The translations under genes were made by a program, and so were the position numbers. Shown piece after piece: positions 17,279 through 25,667 of a DNA stretch of 37,624 nucleotides (the stretch's first letter is position 1; every line of letters starts with the position of its first letter). The stretch lies in assembly GCA_017560255.1 (NCBI GenBank), contig JAFYOI010000016.1, positions 1 to 37,624 of the forward strand. Reading direction: 5' to 3'. Source of the DNA: Clostridia bacterium. Lineage in GTDB: Bacteria; Bacillota; Clostridia; Oscillospirales; Acutalibacteraceae. The notes beneath the pieces were generated by a model. The model saw only the letters and a list, made by a program, of their open reading frames with translations. It searched no databases and was not told the origin of the DNA.

Positions 17279-17657
17279 TATCCGCGCCCCCTTTGCCTAC
17301 CGGTTTTTTGCCTACGTGCTTAACTTTTCCGTGGATTTTTTGGAGCGAGAACTTCATGTTTTCATAGAAAGTTTCATAACATTTCTCGCATCCGACTTTG
17401 CCGTTTTTTGCAATAGTTTCATATGTGTTACTACACTTGGGACAGCGCAGAACCTGCTCTTTCGGGCCGAGCAATAAACCATCTCCGAAGAAATGGTTTA
17501 GCAGTTCGCTGAAGCCGAATGAAAAGTTTTCATTGAAACTGCCGTGGCCGAGTTTTGTGTAACATTCAAAGCAGAGATAACTTTCCTGAGTTTCACCGTT
17601 TATGGACTGCTTAATGTGAGTGTTTGCTTCGTTTTTCATACAGTTTTGACACAACAT
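17271..17657 (-). CDS. mcsA: McsA, zinc-binding activator of McsB (short form)
   Basis: A 128-residue adaptor that activates McsB and takes part in CtsR control. Four Cys pairs are present: CQNC at 3-6, CFEC, CPKC and CEKC, matching the two zinc modules of McsA. After KFSLQKIHGKVKHVGKKP the chain ends in a basic, glycine-rich tail, where Bacillus McsA (about 185 residues) continues into a UVR motif; that segment is absent. No frameshift is evident, because the stop is followed directly by the overlapping mcsB frame. GGAGGAAT precedes the ATG. The third gene of the operon depends on this overlap. Confidence 0.92.
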   Translation of the reverse strand: MLCQNCMKNEANTHIKQSINGETQESYLCFECYTKLGHGSFNENFSFGFSELLNHFFGDGLLLGPKEQVLRCPKCSNTYETIAKNGKVGCEKCYETFYENMKFSLQKIHGKVKHVGKKPVGKGGADNE

Positions 17658-17673
17658 AATAATTCCTCCCTCA

Positions 17674-18123
17674 TTACATTGTTGACATAATCATTGATTT
17701 AAATACAGTTGCACGAACTCTTTCCCGAAGTTGTGACGGAATGTCGCAGAGTGTACGTTCCATAGTCGCTGTTGCGATGAGTTTTGCCGCTTCTTCGCTG
17801 AGCACCTTGCGGTACAATAAATCGCGCAATATTATGCGGCAGGAGTTTTCGTCCAGCGTTGCGCCGATGCTATTTACAACGTGCATAATCACGTTCTGCC
17901 TTTCCGAACTTACACGTGTTATACGAATATATCCGCCACCACCCCTGCGGCTTTCGACAAGGTATCCCTGCTGGGGGGTGAAACGTGAGGTTATAACATA
18001 ATTTATGGCGCTGGGTACGCAACCTATGCGCGTTGCGAGTTCATTTCTTTGAATGTCTGCAATTCCCTCGCTGTTTGCCAGAATTTCGAGTATGAGATTA
18101 GCAATTTCGTCGCTGATATTCAT
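17674..18123 (-). CDS. ctsR: Transcriptional repressor CtsR
   Basis: A 149-residue class III heat-shock repressor. I start at ATG 18123 (MNISDEIANLI), 7 nt after AGAGGTG; an in-frame GTG 9 nt upstream overlaps that ribosome site. An N-terminal winged helix-turn-helix (~1-70) includes RNELATRIGCVPSAINYVI and the glycine-rich wing SRRGGGGYIRI. The C-terminal helical domain mediates dimerisation and McsB/ClpC contact. It is the first gene of ctsR-mcsA-mcsB-clpC, and CtsR boxes lie in its own promoter, so autoregulation is expected. Confidence 0.95.
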   Translation of the reverse strand: MNISDEIANLILEILANSEGIADIQRNELATRIGCVPSAINYVITSRFTPQQGYLVESRRGGGGYIRITRVSSERQNVIMHVVNSIGATLDENSCRIILRDLLYRKVLSEEAAKLIATATMERTLCDIPSQLRERVRATVFKSMIMSTM

Positions 18124-18148
18124 TTTTAGCACCTCTTTTTTATTTGAT

Positions 18149-18165
18149 TTTGACTATCTTTGACC
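18149..18165 (-). promoter_or_regulatory. CtsR operator box 1
   Basis: On the minus strand, GGTCAAA-GAT-AGTCAAA, a full match to the RGTCAAANANRGTCAAA-type heptad repeat. It is placed between the -10 and the ctsR ribosome site. Confidence 0.9.
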
Positions 18166-18175
18166 TTTGAATTTG

Positions 18176-18204
18176 ATTATAGGACAAAAGACAAATAAAG
18201 TCAA
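18176..18204 (-). promoter_or_regulatory. ctsR operon promoter
   Basis: Reading leftward: TTGACT (18199-18204), 17 nt, TATAAT (18176-18181). It is framed by the two CtsR boxes. Confidence 0.8.
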
Positions 18205-18221
18205 AGTCAGTAAAAGTCAAA
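18199..18221 (+). promoter_or_regulatory. CtsR operator box 2 (imperfect) over the -35
   Basis: On the plus strand, AGTCAAA-GTC-AGTAAAA (6/7 in the second heptad), with a further AGTCAAA at 18215-18221. It overlaps the -35 of the ctsR promoter, so together with box 1 the promoter is bracketed. Confidence 0.6.
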
Positions 18222-18281
18222 AAACACCTTATCAGATTGCAATTTTTTAAAATAACACCAGTTATCTCTAAAATACTCTCA

Positions 18282-18334
18282 TTTTCTCCGGTTTACTAAT
18301 TTTGAAATAAATCCAAATGTGTCCTCGGAGAAAA
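18282..18334. repeat. 9-bp inverted repeat in the ctsR/polysaccharide intergenic region
   Basis: TTTTCTCCG (18282-18290) and CGGAGAAAA (18326-18334) are perfect inverted copies, 35 nt apart, in the otherwise AT-rich gap between the divergent operons. It could be a regulator site for either operon. Apart from this, the 18222-18428 stretch shows nothing clear. Confidence 0.5.
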
Positions 18335-18428
18335 GACGAAGAGAAAAACGACAAAAAACGAGTGTCAACTAACGTATAATTTTGTTCAAAATTTTTAATC
18401 TTTTCTGCAATTATTTTACTATTATATA

Positions 18429-18457
18429 TTGCAATATTTTGGGTTTGGGGTTATAAT
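18429..18457 (+). promoter_or_regulatory. Promoter of the polysaccharide operon
   Basis: TTGCAA (18429-18434), 17 nt, TATAAT (18452-18457). A leader of about 105 nt follows, with short palindromes such as TTTACGTAAA (18460-18469), before the GGGGAG ribosome site. It is the only good promoter found ahead of the fifteen-gene run. Confidence 0.6.
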
Positions 18458-18568
18458 TGTTTACGTAAAATGGCGTAAGTGTGGGTGAAGTGCGCCTTGC
18501 GCCAAGTCAAGACATCATTTAGGGGAAGGACTTTAAAGGGTTCTTCGTGAAGGGGAGATGTTAAAATT

Positions 18569-19336
18569 ATGGAAAAAAGAGAAAAGGCAAACAGAGAATA
18601 TTATGCGGTTGACCTGCGCCATATCTTTAAAGCATTGTGGCATCGTGCGTGGTTGATTGTTCTGGTAGGATTGCTTTCGGCGGGAATAGGTTTTTCAATC
18701 GCGTCGTACGTTATTCCGGAGAAGTATTCGTCCTCGATTATGTTGTACGTAAACAACAGTTCGTTCTCGGTAGGTAACACAAGTTTCAGCATCAGTTCCT
18801 CCGAGATTACTGCGGCACAGAGTTTGGTAAAGACCTACAGTGTAATTCTTGACAACCGCACAACTCTTGAAAGGGTAATCGCAAAGGTTGGCGGTAATTA
18901 CACCGACAAGGAACTGTCAAGGATGATAACCACAGCGGCTGCAAACGACACGGAGATTATGAGGGTTACAATCACAACGACTGACCCTTACGAAGCGTCA
19001 AAAATTGCCAACTGTATTGCGGAGGTTCTGCCGATAAGAATTTCCGAAATCATAGACGGTGCATCTATGGAGGTTGTTGACTCGGCTGTGCCAAAAGTTG
19101 ACAAGGTTGCACCGAATATCACCAGATACACCGCGGTCGGACTTATCGTCGGCACGTTATTCATAGTTATTGTGCTTGCAATAATTGCAATGCTCGACGA
19201 TACGATTCAGGACGAGGAATACGTACTCCAGAATTACGATTATCCGATTCTGGCTAAAGTTCCCGATTTGTTGAGTTCCGGTTCGAAATCAAAATCATCC
19301 TATGCCTATTACCAAAAAGGCAAAACGACGAAGTGA
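18569..19336 (+). CDS. cpsC: Wzz/CpsC-type chain-length regulator and kinase activator
   Basis: A 255-residue membrane protein that sets polysaccharide chain length and activates the CpsD kinase. Transmembrane segment 1 is near residues 30-50 (LIVLVGLLSAGIGFSIASY) and segment 2 near 190-212 (AVGLIVGTLFIVIVLAIIAML). The extracellular stretch between has the usual Wzz pattern (SSIMLYVNNSS, ITTTDPYEASKIANCI). It is the first gene of the operon, 14 bp before the kinase gene. The length is normal for the Gram-positive split Wzc system. Confidence 0.93.
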   Translation: MEKREKANREYYAVDLRHIFKALWHRAWLIVLVGLLSAGIGFSIASYVIPEKYSSSIMLYVNNSSFSVGNTSFSISSSEITAAQSLVKTYSVILDNRTTLERVIAKVGGNYTDKELSRMITTAAANDTEIMRVTITTTDPYEASKIANCIAEVLPIRISEIIDGASMEVVDSAVPKVDKVAPNITRYTAVGLIVGTLFIVIVLAIIAMLDDTIQDEEYVLQNYDYPILAKVPDLLSSGSKSKSSYAYYQKGKTTK

Positions 19337-19350
19337 GGTAGGTGACAGAA

Positions 19351-20091
19351 ATGGCAAAAGATAACAAAAACACTAAAGTAACACCTTTCGCTTCGGCTGA
19401 AAGTAAAAAGACACTTCACAAAAATCTCGAGTTCACCGCAACCGAGCAATATAAACTTCTCCGTGCAAACCTTGGTTTTACGTTACCCGAGGGCGTCAAA
19501 TGTCCCATAATCGGCGTAACCAGTTCAATGAGAGGTGAGGGTAAGAGTACAACGGCGGTCAATCTGTCCTACGTTCTTGCAGAAAGCGGAAACAAAGTTT
19601 TATTGATTGACGGCGACTTGAGAATTCCCAGTATCGCAAAGAAAATGGGAATCGAGGCTACGCCGGGTATGACGGACTTTCTGATGGGTAAAGAGGTCGC
19701 AATTGACAAATTCAAGTCCGACGTGCTTGAAAACTGGTTCATCATTCCTTCGGGCGACTTGCCGCCTAATCCGTCAGAACTTCTCGGTTCGCACAGAATG
19801 GAAACCTTCCTTGACGCTATGGCTAAGAAGTTTGATTACATCGTAATCGACCTGCCCCCCGTAAATATCGTTTCCGATGCACTGGCGATTTCCAAGTATA
19901 CAACGGGAATGATTACAGTTATCAGAGAGGGCTACACTGAGAAGAAGGAACTTGAAAAATGTTTCCGTCAACTCAAACTTTCAAATGTTCACGTCCTGGG
20001 ATGTGTAATGAATGGCTCTAAGAGCGGCAAGGGCTCATACGGAAAGTATAAGAGGTACTACAAGTACTATCGATACTATTCCAGCCACTAA
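19351..20091 (+). CDS. cpsD: CpsD-type bacterial tyrosine kinase
   Basis: A 246-residue cytoplasmic BY-kinase that controls polysaccharide assembly by autophosphorylation. ATG 19351 is preferred over GTG 19342 because AGGTAGGTG overlaps the latter. Walker A is GVTSSMRGEGKSTTAVNL, Walker A' is LLIDGDLR, and a Walker B-like VIDLPP follows. The C-terminal tail is a tyrosine cluster (KYKRYYKYYRYY), the autophosphorylation site. Its partner activator is the preceding gene, and the phosphatase follows directly. Confidence 0.95.
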   Translation: MAKDNKNTKVTPFASAESKKTLHKNLEFTATEQYKLLRANLGFTLPEGVKCPIIGVTSSMRGEGKSTTAVNLSYVLAESGNKVLLIDGDLRIPSIAKKMGIEATPGMTDFLMGKEVAIDKFKSDVLENWFIIPSGDLPPNPSELLGSHRMETFLDAMAKKFDYIVIDLPPVNIVSDALAISKYTTGMITVIREGYTEKKELEKCFRQLKLSNVHVLGCVMNGSKSGKGSYGKYKRYYKYYRYYSSH

Positions 20092-20102
20092 GGTAATTGC
20101 CT

Positions 20103-20792
20103 ATGGTCGATCTTCACAGTCACATTCTTCCAAACGTTGACGACGGAAGCAGAAGTGTGCAGGAAAGTCTGCAACTGCTGACAATGCTCGCTGAGCAGGG
20201 AGTTAGTAAGGTTGCGGCAACACCGCATTTTTCTGCAGACCGTGAGAGCGTTGATGATTTTATCAGAAGGCGGCAGATTTCCTACGAAACTCTTTCAAAA
20301 GAAGTGCGTGGAGAAATGCCGGAGATAGTGCTTGGCGCAGAGGTCAAGTATTATCAGGGTATCAGTCGTATGGCTGATTTAAAGAAACTCTGCATTGAGG
20401 GGAGCAACTTGTTCCTGCTTGAAATGCCTATGGTGAAGTGGACCGAGTACGTTGTCAAAGAGTTGCTTGAACTTTCGTGTTCAAGGGGAATTACTCTCGT
20501 ACTTGCTCATATTGAACGATATCTTAGACTTCAACCATTGGACGTTTGGGAAAGGTTACTCAACGGTGGCGTTCTGATGCAGGTTAACGCAACCTTCTTT
20601 ACCGATTTCCGTACAAGACGGAAGGCGGTTTCACTGCTCAAAAACAGTTCAATTCATTTTCTCGGCTCTGATTGCCACCGCGCGGTTGAAAGACCGCCAT
20701 ACATAAAGGATGCGGTTGAAATCATTGAGAAGAAAATGGGTAGCAGATTTTTAGCGCTTATGACCGAATATGCAAACTCAATGTTTGTCTGA
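20103..20792 (+). CDS. cpsB: CpsB-type PHP-fold tyrosine phosphatase
   Basis: A 229-residue metal-dependent phosphatase that dephosphorylates the CpsD tail. I start at ATG 20103 (MVDLHSHILP); a TTG two codons upstream is possible. PHP motifs are present: HSHILPNVDDG, AATPHF, then LAHIERY and a C-terminal GSDCHR. It lies 11 bp after the kinase gene. The order here is C, D, B, whereas streptococcal clusters have B before C; both orders are known. Confidence 0.94.
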   Translation: MVDLHSHILPNVDDGSRSVQESLQLLTMLAEQGVSKVAATPHFSADRESVDDFIRRRQISYETLSKEVRGEMPEIVLGAEVKYYQGISRMADLKKLCIEGSNLFLLEMPMVKWTEYVVKELLELSCSRGITLVLAHIERYLRLQPLDVWERLLNGGVLMQVNATFFTDFRTRRKAVSLLKNSSIHFLGSDCHRAVERPPYIKDAVEIIEKKMGSRFLALMTEYANSMFV

Positions 20793-20852
20793 TGTCGGCA
20801 TTATATAAAAAACAAAAAATGTTTTCATAAAATGAAAGGGGAAAACAAAACA

Positions 20853-21542
20853 ATGAAAAAAGTATTAGCAGTTATTTTAGCACTCGTAATGGTTGTTGCA
20901 ACAGGCGTTTACGCTTTTGCGGCAAACAACTTCGTGTCAAGTCCGTCCGGTCGTCCGGTACCTGGTCTTATCATCGGTGAGAACACTGACGAGGACTGTT
21001 TTGCATGGCTCAAGATTACGTCCTTCCTTGATCGTCACACACTTGACGAAGAGAAGCGTGATGAGTTCGAAAATGCATATCAGCAGGTTCTTGATTCAGA
21101 AGATTTGTCCGATTTGAATTCCGACCTCAAGACAATCGCTGACGCACTCGGCATTCCGACAAGCGCACTCCTCGTAAGCGATTTCTTTGATATCAGCTGG
21201 TTCGGCTGTGATGACCACAGAGATCATGACGGTTACTTCAGAATTCAGATCCAGCCCGAACTCCTCAACAATTTCGTTGCTTTGATGCACTATTACAACG
21301 GCGAATGGGTTATCGTTGATAGCGCTGAGGTTATTGGTGACGGCGACATCCTCTCCTTCAAAGTAGACGATCTCTCTCCGTTTGCAATCGTTGTAAACGA
21401 AGGCGACAGCCCGATTGAACCTCCGTTCGGCGGTGACAACACAATGCTTATGTTGTACGTTGCATTGATGGCAGTTTCCGGCATTGCATTGGTTGTTGTT
21501 GGCGTTAAGATCAAGAGAGAGCGCAAGAATTCAAAGGTGTAA
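20853..21542 (+). CDS. Small secreted protein with C-terminal anchor
   Basis: I start this 229-residue protein at ATG 20853 (MKKVLAVILALVMVVATGVYA), with GAAAGGGG upstream; an ATG at 20832 lies before that ribosome site. A signal peptide spans ~1-24. The middle contains an acidic helical part (~45-110) and a beta-rich part ending VDDLSPFAIVVNEG, a stretch frequent in Clostridia surface proteins. The C-terminus is GGDNTMLMLYVALM..., a hydrophobic segment and a KIKRERKNSK tail, like a sorting signal that has lost LPxT, or a simple membrane anchor. It is co-directional and tightly placed between the phosphatase and LCP genes, so it is probably part of the polysaccharide apparatus. Its function is unknown. 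Confidence 0.75.
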   Translation: MKKVLAVILALVMVVATGVYAFAANNFVSSPSGRPVPGLIIGENTDEDCFAWLKITSFLDRHTLDEEKRDEFENAYQQVLDSEDLSDLNSDLKTIADALGIPTSALLVSDFFDISWFGCDDHRDHDGYFRIQIQPELLNNFVALMHYYNGEWVIVDSAEVIGDGDILSFKVDDLSPFAIVVNEGDSPIEPPFGGDNTMLMLYVALMAVSGIALVVVGVKIKRERKNSKV

Positions 21543-21548
21543 TCCGAT

Positions 21549-22559
21549 ATGAAAGAAACAAAAAGCGCAAAGAGCAGACATCGTCAATATTTAGCGGCAG
21601 TTCTCGCTTTTGTTTTTATTCTGTCAGCCGTCTTGCTGTTTGTCAGCATCTGGGAGAGATCCCACGGCGGCTCGTTTATCGGAGGTGGCGACAACTTGTC
21701 GTCAACCCTTCAGTATCAGGGCGAGACTTACGTCAAAAAAGATAATATCGAAACCGTTTTAATAATGGGACTTGACAAGTACAGCGGTACGGTTGACGAA
21801 TCCTACAATAACGATAAACAGGCGGACTTTCTGCTTTTGCTCGTTATTGATAACGACAACCACAAATACACCGCCGTACATATCAACCGTGACACAATGA
21901 CTAACGTTCATAAACTTGGTGTCGGCGGCGGAGATGCAGGTTCCAGTATCAAACAGATTGCCTTGGCGTACAATCAGGGCAACGGTGGTCTGACCAGTTG
22001 CAGAAACACGGGCGATTCGGTTTCGGAACTTATGATGGGAATTAAAATTGACCATTATATTGCCGTTACAATGGACTCCGTTGCAATTTTCAATGATTTG
22101 GTCGGTGGTGTTGAAGTAACGGTACTTGACGATTTCACAGGTGTTGATGATACACTTATCAAGGGCGAAAAGGTAACCCTTATGGGTGAGCACGCCCTCA
22201 ACTATGTCCGTACCCGTAAGGGCCTTTCGGACAGCACCAATGAAACAAGAATGGAGCGCCAGCGTCAGTATCTCAAGGCGCTTCATAAAAAGACAGTTGA
22301 ACTTGCGCACACTGACGACGAGTTCATAGTTGATGCGACACTTAAAATGGGCGATTACCTCGTATCCGACTACTCTGTAACCAGATTGCAGGAAGTTTTT
22401 GAAAGAATATCTTCCTACAGTTTTGCAGAGTTGAGGTATTTTGAGGGTGAGAACAAAATTGGAACTGATGCATTCGGTCAGCAGGCGGTTGAATTCTATC
22501 CCACTGAGGAGTCAATTCAGAAAATTGTCGTTGACTTGTTTTACAGATTGGAAAAGTAA
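21549..22559 (+). CDS. LytR-CpsA-Psr (LCP) family ligase
   Basis: A 336-residue membrane-anchored enzyme predicted to transfer the finished, lipid-linked polysaccharide to peptidoglycan. There is one transmembrane segment at about 16-36 and an extracellular LCP domain at about 60-300. Conserved features are visible: IETVLIMGLDKYSG, KQADFLLLLVIDN, VHINRDTMTNV with the key Arg, and a YVRTRKG...ETRMERQRQYLKAL block. It starts 6 bp after the preceding gene with AAAGGTG upstream. Its presence indicates that the glycan ends up wall-linked. Confidence 0.93.
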   Translation: MKETKSAKSRHRQYLAAVLAFVFILSAVLLFVSIWERSHGGSFIGGGDNLSSTLQYQGETYVKKDNIETVLIMGLDKYSGTVDESYNNDKQADFLLLLVIDNDNHKYTAVHINRDTMTNVHKLGVGGGDAGSSIKQIALAYNQGNGGLTSCRNTGDSVSELMMGIKIDHYIAVTMDSVAIFNDLVGGVEVTVLDDFTGVDDTLIKGEKVTLMGEHALNYVRTRKGLSDSTNETRMERQRQYLKALHKKTVELAHTDDEFIVDATLKMGDYLVSDYSVTRLQEVFERISSYSFAELRYFEGENKIGTDAFGQQAVEFYPTEESIQKIVVDLFYRLEK

Positions 22560-22609
22560 TCTTCCGCTTTTAATGAGCATTAAGCACTTGTAGTTTAGGA
22601 GATTCGGAT

Positions 22610-23293
22610 ATGTTAAAAAATGAGGTCGTATCGGTTGAGGTAGGCGCTGAGCCTGCCAAAACCGAAGAAATACACGCACCCCGCAAACCGGTATATTGTT
22701 TTTTCAAGAGATGCTTTGATATAATTTTTTCTTTCTTGGGCTTGGTAGTACTGTTTGTACCAATGCTCATTGTCGCGCTGATCGTTATTATTGACAGCCC
22801 CGGAGCATCACCGATTTACGTGCAGAAAAGAGTCGGTAAAAACGGCCGTGTATTCAATTTTTATAAATTTCGTTCAATGGTGCCGAATGCTGAGCAGATG
22901 CTCGATTCGCTCCTTCATAAGAACGAGATGGATGGTCCCGCGTTTAAAATTAAAGATGATCCGAGAATTACAAGAGTCGGTAAATTTATTCGCAAGACGA
23001 GCATTGACGAGTTACCCCAGCTTGTCAATGTTCTGAAAGGCGATATGAGTCTGGTTGGCCCTCGACCGCCTTTACCAAGGGAGGTTGAGGTCTACACTGA
23101 CAGGCAGCGCGCCCGTCTTGAAGTAACGCCCGGACTTACGTGCTATTGGCAGGTACAACCCAGGAGGAATAATCTTTCTTTTGATGAATGGCTTGAACTT
23201 GACCTCAAGTACATACAAGAGCGTAATTTCAAAGTCGATATTGTGATTTTATTTAAGACTTTCGCCGCGGTTTGCGGGCAGGAGGGTGAATAA
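22610..23293 (+). CDS. Undecaprenyl-phosphate sugar-1-phosphate transferase (priming)
   Basis: A 227-residue monotopic phosphoglycosyl transferase that loads the first sugar-phosphate on undecaprenyl phosphate. One membrane helix lies at about 37-62 (IIFSFLGLVVLFVPMLIVAL). Then come VQKRVGKNGRVFNFYKFRSM, a DDPRITRVGKFIRKTSIDELPQL run carrying the catalytic Asp-Glu pair, and LVGPRPPLPREVE. It is the short, catalytic-domain-only version, without the long N-terminal CoA-binding-like part of WbaP/CpsE. It precedes the glycosyltransferases directly. The sugar (Gal, Glc or GlcNAc) cannot be read from sequence. Confidence 0.93.
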   Translation: MLKNEVVSVEVGAEPAKTEEIHAPRKPVYCFFKRCFDIIFSFLGLVVLFVPMLIVALIVIIDSPGASPIYVQKRVGKNGRVFNFYKFRSMVPNAEQMLDSLLHKNEMDGPAFKIKDDPRITRVGKFIRKTSIDELPQLVNVLKGDMSLVGPRPPLPREVEVYTDRQRARLEVTPGLTCYWQVQPRRNNLSFDEWLELDLKYIQERNFKVDIVILFKTFAAVCGQEGE

Positions 23294-24496
23294 ATGCCCC
23301 GTAAAAAGTCGGACAAGTTGCGGATTGCAATGCTTGGACACAAGCGTATTCCTTCGCGTGAGGGTGGCGTAGAGATTGTTGTCGGCGAGTTGTCAACGAG
23401 GATGGTTGAAAAAGGGTATGAGGTCACTTGTTACAACAGAAAGGGACATCATATCGGCGGTTCTTCATTTGATGAAGAACAGTTAAAAGAATATAAAGGT
23501 GTTCGTATAAAGAGTGTATGGACTGTTGAAAAGCGGGGACTTGCCGCTATGACGGCGTCTTTTGCGGCGGCGGTACGCGCCGCATTCGGCAGATTCGACG
23601 TGGTACATTTTCATGCAGAAGGTCCGTGTGCAATGCTCTGGTTGCCAAAATTATTTGGCAAGCGTTGTGTTGCGACTATTCACGGACTTGACCACCAGCG
23701 TGCCAAATGGGGCAGATTTGCTTCCTGGTATATACGTTTCGGTGAGAAATGTGCTGTACGTTTTGCAGATGAGATTATCGTTCTCAGCGAGAACGTGCAG
23801 GACTATTTTACACAGGTTTATGGTCGGAAAACGGTGTTTGTTCCCAACGGAGTAACACGCCCCGAGATTAAACCCGTTGATGAGATAAAAAAACTTTACG
23901 GACTTGAGAAGGACAGTTATCTGCTTTATCTCGGTAGGTTAGTTCCCGAAAAAGGCGTAAAATATCTCGTTGAAGCATTCAAACAAATAAACACGGATAA
24001 AAAATTGGTTATTGCGGGCGGATCGTCCGACAGCAGTGATTACGAGGCGCAGTTAAAAGAACTTGCAAACGGTGATGAACGTATTATTTTTACGGGCTTC
24101 ATTCAGGGACAGGTTCTGGAGGAACTGTACAGTAATGCATACATATATATACTGCCGTCGGATCTTGAGGGTATGCCGCTGAGTTTGCTTGAAGCGATGA
24201 GTTACGGAAACTGTTGCCTTACCTCCGATATTCCGGAATGTGCAAAAGTTACCGAGTGTTACGGTGTAACCTTCCGTAAGGGAGACGTTGATGATCTGAA
24301 GGATAAACTTCTGACACTCTGCAATAATTCTTTCGTGGTTGAAGATTTACAAAGACAATCCGCAGATTATATCTGCAATAAATATAATTGGGACGACGTA
24401 ACCGCTCAGACCTTGAGTTTGTATGGGCTTAAGGATGCGGTTGCCGACGTTAAGGCGTTGGAGGAAGAGAAGAATGAAAGTCTTGTTGGTAAATAA
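23294..24496 (+). CDS. Glycosyltransferase family 4 (DUF1972/rhamnosyltransferase-like)
   Basis: A 400-residue GT-B enzyme that adds a sugar to the lipid-linked chain. The N-terminus LRIAMLGHKRIPSREGGVE with a G-rich loop is typical of family 4 enzymes with the DUF1972 domain. The C-terminal half has YLGRLVPEKGVKYLVEAF and the E-x7-E donor motif (EGMPLSLLE). Its ATG is adjacent to the stop of the priming transferase, so it is probably the second enzyme in the pathway. Donor and acceptor are unknown. Confidence 0.9.
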   Translation: MPRKKSDKLRIAMLGHKRIPSREGGVEIVVGELSTRMVEKGYEVTCYNRKGHHIGGSSFDEEQLKEYKGVRIKSVWTVEKRGLAAMTASFAAAVRAAFGRFDVVHFHAEGPCAMLWLPKLFGKRCVATIHGLDHQRAKWGRFASWYIRFGEKCAVRFADEIIVLSENVQDYFTQVYGRKTVFVPNGVTRPEIKPVDEIKKLYGLEKDSYLLYLGRLVPEKGVKYLVEAFKQINTDKKLVIAGGSSDSSDYEAQLKELANGDERIIFTGFIQGQVLEELYSNAYIYILPSDLEGMPLSLLEAMSYGNCCLTSDIPECAKVTECYGVTFRKGDVDDLKDKLLTLCNNSFVVEDLQRQSADYICNKYNWDDVTAQTLSLYGLKDAVADVKALEEEKNESLVGK

Positions 24497-25667
24497 GTTT
24501 CTTTACACCAAGGGCGGAGCGGAAACCTACGTTTTCAAACTTGGAGAAACGTTGACAAGATATGGTCACAGCGTCCAGTATTTCGGACTTGAAAACGATA
24601 AGAATATCGTTGGTAACGAGGCACAGTCCTACGTCAGCGATATGGACTTTTCAAATGGGATCAGCAAGAATTTAAAAGCACCTTTCCGTATTGTGTATTC
24701 GGGGGAGGCGCGCAGAAAGTTGCGCAAGGTGCTCAACGACTTTCAGCCGGACGTTATTCATATGAATAACATTCAGTTCCATCTGACTCCCAGCATTATC
24801 ATTGAAGCGGAGAAATACCGCAAAAAGACGGGACGCAACCTCAAAATTATCTACACGGCGCACGATTATCAGCTTATTTGCCCCAGCCACGGCTTATTTG
24901 ACACGGACATTCGGGTTTGTGAAAAATGCCTTGGTGGAAACTATACGCATTGTTTCAGAACAAAGTGTATGAAAAATTCCCGTGCAAAGAGTTTTCTTGC
25001 TATGATGGACGCTTACGTCTGGAAATTCAGCAAGGCTTACAGTTATATCGACACAATCATCTGTCCGTCGTTTTTCCTTAAAAAGAAACTTGATCTGCAG
25101 GAAAGATTTTCCTGCAAGACGGTTGGATTGCACAATTTTATCGAACCGAATGCCTATGAAGCACCGAAAGGGGATTACGTCCTTGAATTCGGACATCTTT
25201 CAAGGGATAAGGGCACGAATACTTTGCTTGAAGTTGCAAAACGTATGCCCGACGTGCGTTTCCTTTTTGCAGGCTACGGTAAGGCGGAGGAGGACATTAA
25301 ACTTGTTCCCAATGCTGAATACGTCGGATTCAAAACGGGTGACGAGTTAAAGTCGCTGATTGCGGGCGCGCTTTGCAGTATTTACCCGTCCGAGTGGTAC
25401 GAGAATTGTCCGTTTTCTGTCATTGAATCTCAGATGTACGGCACTCCTGTCATCGGTTCACGTATGGGCGGAATTCCCGAAATTCTCCGTGAGGGTGAAA
25501 CGGGCTTGCTCTTTGAAGCGGGAAATGCCGATGATCTGGAAGAAAAACTCAGATATTTACTTAAACCGGAAGTGCTTGCACAGTTTACGGAAAACTGCAA
25601 GACAATAGAATTCGAAACTCCCGACACTTATTATGAGAAATTGATGAAGATTTATGGAGAAGAATAA
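24474..25667 (+). CDS. Glycosyltransferase family 4
   Basis: I start this at ATG 24474 (MKVLLVNKFLYTKGGAETYV), 51 nt inside the longest frame, because GGAGGAAGAG precedes it. That gives 397 residues, overlapping the previous gene by 23 nt. GT-B fold: N-terminal Rossmann with KGGAE, a Cys-rich insertion (CEKCLGGNYTHCFRTKC, perhaps metal binding) at about 150-180, and a C-terminal half with EFGHLSRDKGT and ENCPFSVIE, the E-x7-E donor motif. It transfers an unknown sugar in the same repeat unit. Confidence 0.9.
   Translation: MKVLLVNKFLYTKGGAETYVFKLGETLTRYGHSVQYFGLENDKNIVGNEAQSYVSDMDFSNGISKNLKAPFRIVYSGEARRKLRKVLNDFQPDVIHMNNIQFHLTPSIIIEAEKYRKKTGRNLKIIYTAHDYQLICPSHGLFDTDIRVCEKCLGGNYTHCFRTKCMKNSRAKSFLAMMDAYVWKFSKAYSYIDTIICPSFFLKKKLDLQERFSCKTVGLHNFIEPNAYEAPKGDYVLEFGHLSRDKGTNTLLEVAKRMPDVRFLFAGYGKAEEDIKLVPNAEYVGFKTGDELKSLIAGALCSIYPSEWYENCPFSVIESQMYGTPVIGSRMGGIPEILREGETGLLFEAGNADDLEEKLRYLLKPEVLAQFTENCKTIEFETPDTYYEKLMKIYGEE

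Noticed and set aside
18458-18568. Riboswitch or c-di-GMP aptamer in the polysaccharide leader
   Set aside because: The leader is about 105 nt with a few small palindromes; the conserved GEMM-type core is not recognisable.
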